A stretch of DNA of 64,000 nucleotides. Origin: Proteromonas lacertae (Eukaryota > Sar > Bigyra > Opalinata > Proteromonadidae). The stretch is from contig NGBS01000594.1 in NCBI GenBank assembly GCA_002245135.1, forward strand, positions 62,001 through 126,000, in the 5' to 3' direction. Below the pieces are notes generated by a model that did not search any database, was not told the DNA's origin, and was given only the letters and a program-made list of their open reading frames with translations. The translations under genes and the position numbers were made by a program. Below, in pieces: positions 1-12,632 of this stretch (its first letter is position 1; each line of letters starts with the position of its first letter).

Positions 1-758
1 TGATTGTAGTTTAAGTATATTTATAGAATCATTATTATTATTCAATAGGAAAATGTCAACTTGGATATAATAAAGTGAAAGATAGTGATGATGGTGATGT
101 TAATCAAATTATTATTGATATAACTGAAGGAAAAGGAACTACTTATATTGAATATACAGATCCATTTGATAGAAAGTGGTATTCCAGTAAATTGGTATTT
201 GATGCAACTAATGGATTAAAACAATATGGTTATTATGAATTTACTGATAAAAAATATCCATCTGATTTAGATACTACTCCAAATCCTTCTGAACAATTAA
301 AATGGTGTTATGTATTAAGCGATTTCTTTTATACATTACCGCCAGGAACAATTGATTTGAAAAATACAACATCATTAATACTCAATGAACATCAACAACT
401 AACAAGTGGATGTAATATAGAAAATGATGGAATATATGTTCAGCAACCAACTACATCACCTACTAAAATTACTATTACTCTAACATTCGGTCCAAATCAA
501 TCTGGAAGACAAGGTAAAGTGAGATTTTTAACAGAAAACGATAAGAATAACATAGAATCAGGTGAAGTAGATATGTCAATATTTGAGACAAGTGGAAATT
601 CTTTATCTAATGCTGTTAATTATAAATACAAGGGAATATATCCACAGATATGTGGTGGGAATGGAAAATGTAATACAAACAGGGATAAAGGTGTATGTGA
701 TTGTTTTGATGATTATACTGGTTATTCTTGTGAAGTAAAGCCACGAATAGAAGATTAA
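1..758 (+). CDS. Extracellular protein with C-terminal EGF-like domain (5' partial)
   Basis: The last exon runs from 49 to 758. A short intron (15-48, GTATAT to AATAG) joins it in frame to 14 nt of an upstream exon that leaves the window, so the N terminus is missing. The visible part, about 240 residues, has no membrane segment. Its end carries six cysteines in an EGF-like spacing (CGGNGKC, then VCDCF, then GYSCE) at about 635-745, and the protein stops soon after. Asn/Thr-rich beta-type sequence precedes the EGF module. I infer a secreted or cell-surface protein; no specific family is recognised. Confidence is good for the gene and moderate for the EGF call. Confidence 0.75.
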
Positions 759-890
759 TTATATATATATATATTAATAATAATATAATTTATGATAATA
801 TATTTGTTTAGCTGTTCTTTGGATATAATAAACAAACAATAATATAATTATACAAACTAAATTATAGAGAGAGAGAAAAATATTTAATTA

Positions 891-2359
891 TTATTTTGGA
901 AAAATATTATTATAATTATTATACATTAATCCATTACTATTCTGACAAAATATATTATCACTATTATTATTATTATTCATGTAATTATTCATAAAAAGCT
1001 GATGTTGTTGTTGTTGAAATTCATCTAAGAAAGGAGTAGTTGGTGGAGGTGGTAAAGGTGGATAATAAGGAATATTATAACTCTTATTAATATACTGATT
1101 ATTATTGATATTACTATGATTTATAATAATTGGTGTTGCTATAGGCGATGTTATACAGATTTTAGTATTGACAGTTGTTGTTGTTGTTGTTGCTGGAGGT
1201 GGTGGCTGTTGTTGTATTGATTGAAATTGTATTATAGATGGAGGTTCAACAACTGCATTGGTGATAGTTTCTGGAAATATTCTATGATTTATATCATAAT
1301 TGATTGTTTTAATTGGTGTAATGTTTAAACTGGAGTTACTGCTATTATTATTATTTACAGTTGCATAATCTGATGGTGATGAAGAAACAACAGGTGTAAA
1401 AGATGATTTATGATTTATTGAAGGTATTAAATATTCATTAGAAGCAGATGAGGATGATGAACATGGAGGAATTATAAAGCTTAAATCATTAATGAATAAT
1501 CTATCTTCTAACCTATGTGTTTTCGGTTTAATTAGTAAAGAAGAAGAAGGTGTAGATTGTGCTAATGGAGGTGGAATTTGTTGTTGTTGTCTTTCATTAT
1601 TCCCTTCTTCTTCTTCTTCTTCTTCGTTATCTTCTTCTTCTTCTTCTCCTTCTTCTTCTCCATCTTTTCGTATTATAAAGTTGTTTTTACTATTTTTCAA
1701 ATGTAAAATTGGTTTGAAGTTTTCTTCAGTATAACTACTTGTTGCATTATTGATATTATGCTTTCTCATTTTGTGGATTCTCAGTGATGATGGCGCTGAT
1801 AGAATCTGTCCGCATATTTCACAGTATAATTTCTGACCACAAAACTGTAAATGAGCTTTTAAATCGGCTGGGAATGAAAATTTTTTGTTGCACCCTGGCT
1901 TTGGACAAGTCAATGTTGGAGCTACATGTGTACGTTGGAAATGCCTTCTCAATGAATGGTAAGCTGTGAATCCTTTTGCTGAATGATGAGCACAATTCGT
2001 TACAGGACACATATATGTAATTCTTGGCTGAACAAAGGTTGAAGAGCTTGCTTCTGTGTGAAACTATTTCATTTATATAAACAAATTAGGATTAATACAC
2101 TAGTATGGTGTTGAAGATAGCCTGGCCTTTTAAACGATTTCCCGCATATATTACAAGCAGAAATACCTTTACTTCCGGTTAAATCCTCTATCGAAGGGCA
2201 AATCTTTACAGAATGATCTTCTATCAAGTATTAAAAATAAACCCAAAAAATATTTTTTATTTTTTTATATGTATATATACCTTCACTGGCTGTATCGTCT
2301 GTCTTTTGTAAGTCAATTTGAGATTGTTGCTTTATTGAACTAGACTGGTTTAAATCCAT
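891..2359 (-). CDS. C2H2 zinc-finger protein, four fingers plus low-complexity tail
   Basis: Three exons (2281-2359, 2099-2220, 891-2063) give about 457 aa. The second intron (donor GTATTA) falls inside the first finger; removing it restores the final His spacing, which supports the model. Finger 1 is CNIC...H-x3-H; fingers 2 and 3 have C-x4-C (CPVTNC, CPKPGC), finger 3 ending in Cys instead of His; finger 4 is CEIC...H-x4-H. The remaining two thirds is an acidic Glu run followed by Pro-, Gln- and Asn-rich sequence. This is likely a nuclear DNA-binding regulator. Its target is unknown. It diverges from the alpha-mannosidase gene across a 535-bp spacer. Confidence 0.85.
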
Positions 2360-2894
2360 CCAGAATATTATAATAATTATTATAATGATTTTTGAAGCAG
2401 CGCCGAATTGAATGAAATCTTAAATTTATTTAATTTAATGATTTAAAAATAACAAACCAAAATGAATTGAGCCAATAATCTGCTGCCTATGTTTATGAAT
2501 CAGCGTTATGCTATAAAGGAATTATGCGTTGAAAACGGGATATGGATATGAATGATTTAGAAATCAAACAGATATACTAGAAGATTTAACTATATGAACA
2601 AAATATCAGACTTATTCTTTCTGATTTTAGTGTTTTCCATGTTTCATGGATAGAAAATAAATAAATTTTATGTTTAAAGATATTTTTGCTTAGAAATCAG
2701 CATTATTGATATTCAAAAGAGTAGTTGAGCAATGATCGATGTTTATTCAAATAAAATCACTGATAAAGCTTACCAGACAAAAAATTATTTTAGAACGGAA
2801 CACGAGGAAAGCTGTGAGAAAAATGAGAATAAAATAACTGAAATCAAGCCTTGAGTTTGTGCCGATTCATTCAGTTTGAGAATTGTGTCTCAAA
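2360..2894. other. Intergenic spacer between two divergent genes
   Basis: This 535-bp stretch lies between the starts of the zinc-finger gene (minus) and the alpha-mannosidase gene (plus). It should hold both promoters. I see no ORF, RNA gene or clear repeat in it. Confidence 0.5.
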
Positions 2895-5800
2895 ATGAAA
2901 TCTTTATTCATTCTCTCATTTATTATTATCCCATTGATTTTGGGATCAACTTCCCAAGAATGGAATCGTAAAGTATTTAATATTGGTATTATTCATTTCT
3001 GAATAGTGGTCAAATGAACCATCCAAAAATTTAAAAGATTTGAAGGGTGAGTTCTTAACCGTACATATGATTCCCCACACTCATGATGATATTGGTTGGT
3101 TGAGAACTGTTGACCAATATTATATCAAGGTATATGAAGTCTTTTTATTCTTTTAGCAAGTTCGTTACATTCTCGATACAGTAATGCGTGCATTAGATGA
3201 AAATCCACAGAGAAAGTTCACGTATTTTAACATTTATTCTATTTTCTCTAGATACGTAGAACAAGGATTCTTCCAAAAATGGTGGGTCGAACAAGATGAT
3301 GCAATGAAAGCAAAAGTCCATAAATTCGTCAAGAATGGCCAATTAGAATTCAATTTAGGTGGTTGGTGTATGCACGATGAAGCTGCTCCAGAATACGAAT
3401 CAATGATCATGCAAATGGCATTAGGTGCACAATTTATTAAAGACCAATTCGGTGTAAGACCAAAAGTAGGTTGGCAAATCGATCCATTTGGTCATACCAA
3501 CCAAAACGGAAGATTATTTGCAGATATTGGCTTTGATGCAGTTGGTTTAAACCGTATAGATTACAGATTAAAAGAATATATGAAAGCCAATAAAACTTTA
3601 GAATTTATTTGGAAAACTTCAAACACTTTAGGTGAAGATAAAAATATTTTTGTCCATATGATGGATAACCACTATTGTGAGCCAGATGAATGTGATATGG
3701 GTATTTGGACTGTAGGTGTTGATAGCCCTGATCATCAATGGATCTATAATGGAAATAACAGTGAATTATTTAGCTTTGAAAATAATATTAAAAGATATGC
3801 TGATGATTTCATGAAGATGGCTAGAACAAGAGCAGAATATTATAACAACGGTGGTCATCTATTGATTCCATTCGGATGTGATTTCTCCTTTGAAAATGCT
3901 CATAAGCATTACAAACAAATGGATTTATTGATTGAATATATGCAGAAACATAAGGATGAATACAATGCAACAATTGTTTATTCTCATTTCTCTGAATATA
4001 TTAAAGCAATCCATGATGTGAATAAAGAATGGCCTGTTTATGAAGGTGATTTTATGCCTTATCCAAGTTGGAGTCATGCTTATTGGACTGGTTATTATAC
4101 ATCACATCCAAGACTGAAGGGCGATTCAAGGTATATATATTATCTATTTAAATGATGTATTATGTTATATATATCTGTCAATCCACAGAATTAAAAAGTG
4201 TTGATAAAATATAACTATCTTTACTGATTTATAATTTATAAATTTATATACTCATATATATTTTTGTATAGAAAAGGTATGAACATCCTTCGTACATACG
4301 AATCGATTTATTCAACTGCATTATTACAAAACAAATTACCCAATAAAGATAAAGAATTTTACAGTTTATTAAGACTAAGAAAAGCACAAGGTGATATTCA
4401 ACATCATGATGCTATTACAGGAACTGAGAAATTATATGTAGCTGAAGATTATGAAAAAACTTTCAATCTAGCTGTTGGTATTTCAAATATAGATCAAGCT
4501 GAAATTATATCATCTATTACTGATAATAAAGATATTCAATTCTCAACCAATTTAACAGAGACTTTAATGAAATTGGATAATTCAAATGCTATAGTTGCTG
4601 TTTTATATAATAATTTAGCTTGGAAAAGAACACCGACTGTAAGATTAATAATTAATAGTGAAAATATACACGTATTTGATGGAAATAATATTGAAATAAA
4701 ATCTCAAATTAACAAACTTCCTGATTATTCAATTGATCGATTAAATGGTACTCATGAATTATATTTCTCTATTGAAATCCCACCGATGGGTTATAACACT
4801 GTTTATTTAAAGAAAACAAATCAAATCAACAGTATTAAAAGATTTGGACATATCATCAAAGGAAATAACAAAATTGAAAATTCAGTATATTCTGTCTATA
4901 TCAATGATCAAGGATTTATTCAAAATATTACTAATAAACTAAACAATGTTAATCTAAAGGTTGATGCTAATTTCTTACAATATCAAAGTGCTGATGGTAG
5001 TGATGAACAAGGACAATCATCTGGTGCTTATATTTTCAGACCAAAGCCAGGAACGGTTGCAGAACCAGTCTCTAAAGATAAAGTAAAGAATTTTGAAATA
5101 ATTGAAGGTGAATTAGAGAATGAAATTAGAATCACTTATAAATCAAATTATTCACAAACTGTAAGGTTATATACATCAGGTGATTTACAGAAGATTGTTG
5201 AAAATGTAATTGATTTAAAACCCATTGATAGTGGAAGAGAATTAATTATAAGATATAATACCAATGTAAAGAATAATAAAGTGTTATACGCTGATACAAA
5301 TGGATTGGAAACCCAAAGAAGAGAATATGTAAACTCAAATGCTGAATTAATCGCTGGTAATTATTATCCAATGACTGGAAGAGTATATATTGAAAATGAT
5401 AATGTAAGATTTGCCACTTTAACAGATCGTGCTCATGGTGCTGCATCTTTAGAAGATGGTTCTGTTGAGATTATGTTACATCGAAGATGTCTTAAAGATG
5501 ATGGTTATGGTGTAGGTGAAGTATTAAATGAAACAGATTCATTTGATCAATTTATGTGGAATATGGTTGGAAATAAGAATGAATTATCTCATGATATGAA
5601 AGTATATTCAACTTATTTAAATCATCCACCATCCTTATATTATGGTATAACAACTACCAATAAAATGAACAATTTAAGAAAAAGACAAGTTGCTTATTCT
5701 TTACTTAATAGCGATTTATCACCATTAGTGGAATTAACTTCAATTCAAGCTCCAACTGTTGATAGTAAAAAGATAGTCGTTAGATTCCATCATTTGTATG

Positions 5801-6057
5801 AATCTGTCGATTTGAATGAAGATGATAAGAAAGGTGTTGAAATTGATTTAAATAGAGTATTCAGAGATTTTACACCAAAGAGTATCACCGAATTAGCCTT
5901 ATCTGGTACTTTCCCATTAGATGAAGTTGAAAATGATAGATTGAAATGGAAAGCTGAAAATAAGAAGAATATTGGTGGAGAAAAGAGAATTCCATTAAAA
6001 GGATCAGTTTTTACTATTAAACCAATGGAAATTAGAACATTTGAGTTGGAATTGTAA
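2895..6057 (+). CDS. Lysosomal-type alpha-mannosidase (GH38)
   Basis: Four exons (2895-2972, 3007-3129, 3157-4130, 4272-6057) encode 986 aa, the usual length for lysosomal class II alpha-mannosidase. It would remove alpha-mannose from N-glycans in an acidic compartment. A hydrophobic signal peptide occupies the first 20 or so residues. The zinc/active-site motifs of GH38 are all present: HTHDD at residues 50-54, the nucleophile Asp in WQIDPFGHT (D176), and QHHDAITGT with the zinc-binding His near 437. Intron 3 (141 nt) is long for this window; the others are 34 and 27 nt. All catalytic residues are kept, so the enzyme should be active. The class is certain; the compartment is inferred from family and signal peptide. 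Confidence 0.95.
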
Positions 6058-6215
6058 AATATATAAATAAATGAACATGAAAACGTATTAATACACGTTT
6101 AATATATGTTTTTGTTGGGGGTTAAATTCACAAAAATAATATGAAGGAAATGAAAAATTTAAGACATTTAATTACAATTACTAAAAATAATATAATTACA
6201 TACATATATAAATAA

Positions 6216-7121
6216 TCACACATTATCTTCTTCTTCTTCTTTATTATTATTATCACTGTTTCTAGTATTAGTATATTCAGAAACTCGTGGAGGTGATTTC
6301 ATTTTCAATGAATCATAACTATCACTAACAGCATTAGCGTTATTCATCTCATCATATTCACTATCATCTTCATCCTCAAAATCTCTATCAATTGAAGTGG
6401 TTGAAAAAATATGAGTATTGAAATTATTATTATTATGTTTTTGCTCTTCTAAATTTGCTTTTATTCTTTCTTGCAATTCTTCTACTTCTCTTTGCAATAG
6501 TCTTGTGGCTCTTTCTGTCTGTTTTCGCCTTATACTTATATCTTTTTCTTTAAATCGAGTTGTTCGAGGTGAAGGAGCTGTAGATGGTTTTTTATTAGCT
6601 GGTGGTTTGTGGCTTGGTCCAGGCTCAAATTCTGGACATAGTGCTCCTATTGTTCGGATGTAATGTGAATGTCTTGGTGAATGAATTGGAGGTAATCCTT
6701 TAAAGCCAGAATTGAAAGTGTTGATTGTATTCATATTATATGCTTTTTCTAGTATTTGATAAGCAGGGATTTCTATTGGATTCTTTATTTCTTTGAAATT
6801 TGTTATAAATGTCAAAGATTGTTCAATATCTTTCATTAATTCTGCTCCATTAATATCTTTCTTGCCATACATCTCTCTAAACCTTCTCGGGGATTTTGGT
6901 TTTGCTTTAGGTGAGGCATTTAATGGTTTCAGTGTTAATTCTTCATTCTTGGGTGATTTTGGGTCTACTACTTCAATATCTGCCCATCGAGTCCATTTTG
7001 GTCTTGCGGGAGACGTTAATTCACCATCTTTATTAATTACTCTGTTGTATGGTATATTACCTACTGTTCGTGATATGCCAGCATTCTCACGACAAGTTAA
7101 AACAGCTATATGGTTTTGCAT
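6216..7121 (-). CDS. Hypothetical Ser/Pro-rich protein with C-terminal coiled coil
   Basis: A single exon encodes 301 aa, starting at the ATG at 7121 and ending 158 nt from the convergent alpha-mannosidase stop. I do not recognise the family. The middle is rich in Pro, Lys and Ser (repeated SP and PK pairs, basic). Residues about 195-240 form a charged, likely coiled-coil helix (RKQTERATRLLQREVEELQERI). The C-terminal 70 residues are Asn- and acid-rich. There is no signal peptide or membrane segment. It could be a scaffold or cytoskeletal protein, but nothing in the sequence decides this. Confidence 0.7.
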   Translation of the reverse strand: MQNHIAVLTCRENAGISRTVGNIPYNRVINKDGELTSPARPKWTRWADIEVVDPKSPKNEELTLKPLNASPKAKPKSPRRFREMYGKKDINGAELMKDIEQSLTFITNFKEIKNPIEIPAYQILEKAYNMNTINTFNSGFKGLPPIHSPRHSHYIRTIGALCPEFEPGPSHKPPANKKPSTAPSPRTTRFKEKDISIRRKQTERATRLLQREVEELQERIKANLEEQKHNNNNFNTHIFSTTSIDRDFEDEDDSEYDEMNNANAVSDSYDSLKMKSPPRVSEYTNTRNSDNNNKEEEEDNV

Positions 7122-7280
7122 TTCTTTATATAAAGAAAATTGAAAGAATAATATTTATTGACCGTTTCTTATTTTCCCTTCATAAACAAATTTTTATTCC
7201 ATTTATGTTTTAAATACAATCAAAGAAAAAATAATCAACAAACAAAAAACAAAACGTTAATAAATCAATTCTATTCTGAA

Positions 7281-9307
7281 TCACTTCTTTGATTTAGTTA
7301 TTTTGATTCTTTTAGTTTTCGCTGGTTTATTATCACCAACATTATTCTCATCATTACCATTTCTCTTTCTCTTAACAGATTCTATCTTATCACCATCTTT
7401 CTCATCACTTTTAACATTTTTCTTTTTCATCAAATTACTAAATAAAATAAAAACATATATAAATAATAACTTATACTGTTTTATTCTAGATTTAATCAAA
7501 TCTTTTTTAGCTTTTGTTGATATATGTGGTCTTTTCATTGCATGTTTTTCTTTTAATTTATTACTTTTTTTCATTTTCAACATCCATTCAGGAACATCAC
7601 AACCTGATATTTTCATTATATTCGCTATGTTTCTCAAATATTGCATATCGTCTTCAGTAAAGAAGGTAATTGCTTTTCCTTTACGACCTGCTCTGCCAGT
7701 CCTTCCAATACGATGAATATAACTAATACCACTCTAAAGAGAGAAAATAGTATATAGAAATAAAATAAAATAATAGTGAAAAAATAAAGCAAAATAAAAA
7801 AAAGTTAATGTAAAACAGAAAATTATCATAAAAATATGAATTAAAATTGATAATATGAATATATACTTGTGGAAAATCATAATTAATCACCAAATTAACT
7901 CCTTTAAAATCAATTCCTCTAGCCATTAAATCAGTACATATCAATATCCATGTCGTTCCTAATCGAAACTTCTCAATTGCTTTATCTCTTTGTGCTTTAG
8001 TTCTTTCACTGTGAATTACATCAATTTTCATTCCATCGTATATTAATTCATTATAAAGTTCTTGAGCACGTTCTTTGGATTGGACGAAGATTAATACTGG
8101 TGGCTTATAACCCTATAAATAATATAAGAAAATAGAAAGAGAAAGAAAAAAAAATATATATACTTCATGAAACAAATTCCTCATTGCCACAATTTTTCCA
8201 TGTTCTCTTCCCACAAATAACAACTGTTGTTCAATAGTATCAGCTCCAGCATTCATTTCACCAATAATCACTCTTATTGGATTATATAAAACAGTATTTG
8301 CCATTGTTTCAACTCCTGATGGTAATGTTGCTGAGAAAATTGATTTTACTACACCTTCTTTAGGTATTACACTTAATATATCATCTAATTGTTCAATAAA
8401 ACCCATTTCAAAGAGTTTATCAGCTTCATCTAATACTAAATACTCCAATCTAATGTAAAGATATATATTATTATTATTATATACTTGTTAAAATCAACTT
8501 GATGATTTTTGATTAAATACACTAATCTTAAAGGAGTAGATATTAAAATATCAATTTTGTCTTGATTGGGTAGTTTCATACCAGCACTTACAGACTATAA
8601 ATATCAAGAAATAAAATAAAATAAAATATATATACTTTTGATAATAAACAAATTCTAAATTTCTTTCCCAATGTCAACATCATCACATCTCTTTGTATTT
8701 GCTTAGCCAATTCTCTCGTTGGTACTAATATCAACGCTCTGATACCTCCAACAAGCGTTCCTCGTAATTTACTAATCATTGGTAATAGATAAGCTGCGGT
8801 TTTACCTGATCCTGTCGGTGCAATTCCAATACAGTCATAATTATGTAATAATATTGGTATAGATTGCATTTGTATAGCTGTTGGTTCTTTATAATCTATA
8901 TGTATATATATAGATATATATTAGCATACTTGATTTTTCTATATTTTTTAATAATATTCTTTTGATTTGCTTATCTTCAATTGGCATTTGTGTAAATGAT
9001 GTGATTGGATAAGGAACTTCTATTCCTTTTACATGAATTCGCATTTGTTTTCTGAATGATTCAACTTCATCTATGTATTTATAAATGTATATACAATATA
9101 TATTATTATACCTTCAGTTAATTCAACTACATCTTCATCTTCTATTTCTATTGATTCTTTTCTCTCTCTATTTGTTTCTCTCTCTTTTCTCTCTACTTTA
9201 GGCTTAGTTTCTTTGTCTATTTTACTACTACAAAGAATCAATTAATGATTACAATACTCATTTCCAAAAAAATCTAGATTATCTGCTACAAAATTTCTTT
9301 TGCTCAT
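7281..9307 (-). CDS. ROK1: DEAD-box ATP-dependent RNA helicase, Rok1/DDX52 type
   Basis: Nine exons (9258-9307, 9112-9227, 8930-9070, 8636-8895, 8485-8594, 8164-8449, 7867-8112, 7477-7733, 7281-7437) sum to 540 aa. Motifs in order: Q motif (EPTAIQMQ), I APTGSGKT (128-135), Ia PTRELA, II DEAD (233-236), [36 protein letters not shown]. The motif V segment [18 protein letters not shown] is typical of Rok1/DDX52, the 18S rRNA-processing helicase of the small-subunit processome. N and C termini are Lys/Glu-rich. Introns are 30-133 nt. The intron 1 acceptor is a TAGTAG tandem site giving two isoforms that differ by one residue. The last intron (39 nt) has no in-frame stop and could be retained. Confidence 0.93.
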
Positions 9308-9701
9308 TGTCAACGATGTTGTTTTTGGTTCTATACTTCATATCAATAAAAAATATATACTAGCAGCTTTTAATAACTTTATTTCATCTCTGTATTTGCT
9401 ATTCACAAAGTTCGTACCTTTACCTAATATATTGAAATTAGATGAATTCATCAATTTCAAAATGATTAAAATTGTCTGGATCTGATTCAATCACAAAATA
9501 ACGACTATATTTTCATAATTTGTTTATATGATGAAATAGAATGAGATATGTTATGATATTATTACAGAAGTGTTATTCATCTAAAAATGGATATGTGAAG
9601 AAGATATCATAATGAATTGATTATATAGGCTCGACTTCTGTAGTCAAACTCTAGCTTAAACTAAATAGAATTTAATTTCAATAGTAAGATTGTAAATCTA
9701 A
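9308..9701. other. Intergenic spacer between divergent helicase and BTB genes
   Basis: This 394-bp spacer separates the starts of the minus-strand helicase and the plus-strand BTB gene. It is AT-rich with no convincing ORF; an open frame at 9300-9485 has no homology or splice support. Confidence 0.4.
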
Positions 9702-12037
9702 ATGAAAGTGATAAATGAGAGAATAGCTGATGAAGGGTATATAAAAATGAAATTTATGTTATACTTTTGTTAGACTTGGAAGAGAACTAGTAAAGTCAGG
9801 TTTTGGTGATATAATACTGAAGATTGGAAAAGAAGAGATAAGTGCAGTAAAATCGATATTATGTAATGGAAGTAAATTATTTAGTAAATTGTTGAAAGAT
9901 GAAAAATTAGAAGGGAAATTAGAACTGAACGAAAATATAAGTGTTAATGGATATTATTTACTTGAAAGATACTTGAGTGGAAGTTATGTAGATATAAACG
10001 ACGAAAATGTGATTGATTTATTATGTATAAGTCTATTTTATGAAGAAAGTATTTTACATGATGAATGTTTAAAATATATTGGCAATCACATAAATGAAAA
10101 GATATTAAATGAATTTCTAAACTTTATTAGTTTATTAAACATAAATCAATTGAAATATTTTCATATTTATACTGATTTATATATTTATCGAAATGGATAT
10201 AAATATATTTACGGTGAGATGATATATGATTTGAGCATCAATTCAATTTATTATATATTGAACAGTGAAAAGCTAATAATAAACAATGAGAATGATCTAC
10301 TGAAGATAATAATGAAATACAACTTAAAAGAAAAAGAGAAGAATAAAGGTGAAAATGTAGAAAATATGAATAAGTTATATGAGAGTATAAACTGGACTAA
10401 AGTTGAACTAAAATGGATAGAACCAGATGAAAAAGAGGTGATGAAGAATAGCAATATAAATGTATTGAATTTCTTAAACAACAACATAAACAACAGAATC
10501 TATATAAGTATAAAATACTCTATTTATATTTATATAGATATGAATGAAGTAATAGATGATAATATGAAGGATTTAATCTTGAGATATTACACGAATGATG
10601 ATAGTGTATTGAGTATAAAAGACGAAGATATGAAGATATTAGAAAAGAATGAAAAATTGAAAGAAATAATAAATGAATTATTATTGAATGAAGATGATAT
10701 AATAAACATGATTGGATTGACGATGATAATCGATATGAAAATTGATTATGAAAGTATATATATATATATGTTACATCAATATATATTAATTTATAATATG
10801 TAGTTAAAAACCCATTGAAGAGAAATTTATTCACCAAAATATTATGTTTTTATGCTAATAATAGTAACAATATAAAACGAGAAAGTGTTGCAAAATGTTC
10901 AACTGTTTTCATAAAGAATGGTATTTATCAATTATTCTTTTTGTTATAGATAAGGATTTATATGCATTGTATAGTATCTGTGGAAATGAATTGCTTTATA
11001 AGTTAGTTAATTACATCAATTATGCTACAAAAGAGATAAGTGATATTATATTAGAATTTGTAAAGGGATTAAAGTATGGATATTCATTTGAAGATTATGA
11101 AATGATGGATGTTATAATACTCGACAATTCGTTAATAGAATCATTAAAGATGATAAAAATGATAGAATTTTACTATCCTAGAAGATCATATTGTTTTAGA
11201 CCAGGAGAAGAAATATCAATCAAACCATCTATTGAAGTGAAAGACAGTATTTGTGTTATTGAACCAGATTTACCTGATGGTTTAACAATTGATTATTCTA
11301 CAGGAGAAATAAAAGGAAAAGTTGATGTAGAAACAAAACAGAAGAAATATACAATAGAATGTAGTAATATAAGAAATTGTCTAACATTTACTCTTTTATT
11401 AGAAATCCACGATTATCAATTTATAAGCAATTACAATGGTAATTTTATTGAACTACCAGAAAATAGTCACAGAGTGTATAGATCAAACAAAGGTTATAAC
11501 AGAAATGGAATTTATGTAATGCCAATCACTACAAATAAAACTGGTTGGTATAATGCATATGTTAATTTAAAGATGGAAAATGGAATTTATCATATCAAAT
11601 ATCGTTATAGTGGCAATAATGGAAGTAATAATATAATGTTAGGAGCAACAAAAAGAGAGAGTTATAATGGTAGTAGTTTATACAATCAATCAGATTCTTA
11701 TTGTATATGCATATATAATGGTTCATCTTCATTATACAATCATGATGCAACAATTGTTAATCAACCAGGAATTACAAATCATACAAGTGGTTCAGAATAT
11801 GAATTGATATTTGATATGATAAAGCATGAATTTTCCATAATTCATGATGATAAAGAAATCTTATTAATGAAAGACTTACCATCAGTTTTATATCCATTTG
11901 TAGAAATATATAATCATGATACATATATTGATTTAATCTCTGTTTTAAAAGAAGAAGAAGAAGAATGTAATGGTGATGATGATATGAATGTAGATAGAAT
12001 TCTTGAAGAATATGCTGCTGAAATGAGGAACATCTAA
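9702..12037 (+). CDS. BTB/POZ-BACK protein with Ig-like (He_PIG-type) module
   Basis: Exons 9702-9736, 9774-10753, 10804-10920 and 10950-12037 give 739 aa; introns are 37, 50 and 29 nt. An in-frame stop just upstream fixes the start at 9702. Residues about 15-120 are a BTB fold (KSGFGDIILKIG ... LERYLSGSYVDI ... LHDECLKYIGNHIN), followed by a BACK-like helical region. From exon 4 (about 11200-11400) comes a beta module with a Pro-Asp-Leu-Pro-Asp-Gly-Leu then Thr-Gly-x-I-x-G signature, as in putative-Ig He_PIG domains. A further beta-rich Asn/Gly/Ser region of about 180 residues follows. BTB-BACK proteins usually recruit substrates to cullin-3 ligases; that role is inferred from family only. 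There are no kelch repeats. Confidence 0.8.
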
Positions 12038-12632
12038 TTAAATGTTAACAACTATAATAAAACGAAATCATATATTATCTCTCTCATATCTCTTTTCATA
12101 CATAATACACAAATAACAGTGTATAAAACCTTTATGCTATTAACTATTCACATCATTATAGTGTTTTTTTCATTATTTCTGAAAGAAAACTATATCTCTT
12201 CGTAGTTCCTATCTTGCTTTATCAAATAAGCTGTGTAGTTGATAGATAAAGTGCATTTACTCCGTTTCTTTAACAAATATTCAATAAATCTTGATTAAAT
12301 GTAATAGATTTATATTTATTGATAATTCATCATTTTATACAAACAAGAATTTAAGTGTAATTTCAATGAATTACATCATAATTCTTATCCTTGCTCATTT
12401 TTTCTTTTCTGTTCACCTCTTTCATACACATATTTAGCATACAGATTTACTATTGAAAGAAACCACCTAATTTTATTCACAAACTATCAACATTTAAGTT
12501 TGTTGCAATAAAGTGATATAAAAATGTGTCAGTTATACTTTTAAAAAGAAATTTTCTAGTTTTTTGACTAGTATTGAGGTAATATATATAATCATCTAAC
12601 TAGGAAATATTTATTTATTTTTTAATTTATAA
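12038..12632. other. Intergenic spacer
   Basis: This 595-bp AT-rich spacer lies between two plus-strand genes. A short inverted CTAG...CTAG hairpin sits near 12557-12572. I see no ORF or RNA gene. Confidence 0.4.

Noticed and set aside
7303-7716. Plus-strand ORF of 137 codons over the helicase gene
   Set aside because: It is antisense to exons with strong helicase homology; it has no motif of its own.
9300-9485. Plus-strand ORF in the helicase-BTB spacer
   Set aside because: It overlaps the helicase start on the other strand, is very AT-driven and has no recognisable protein features.
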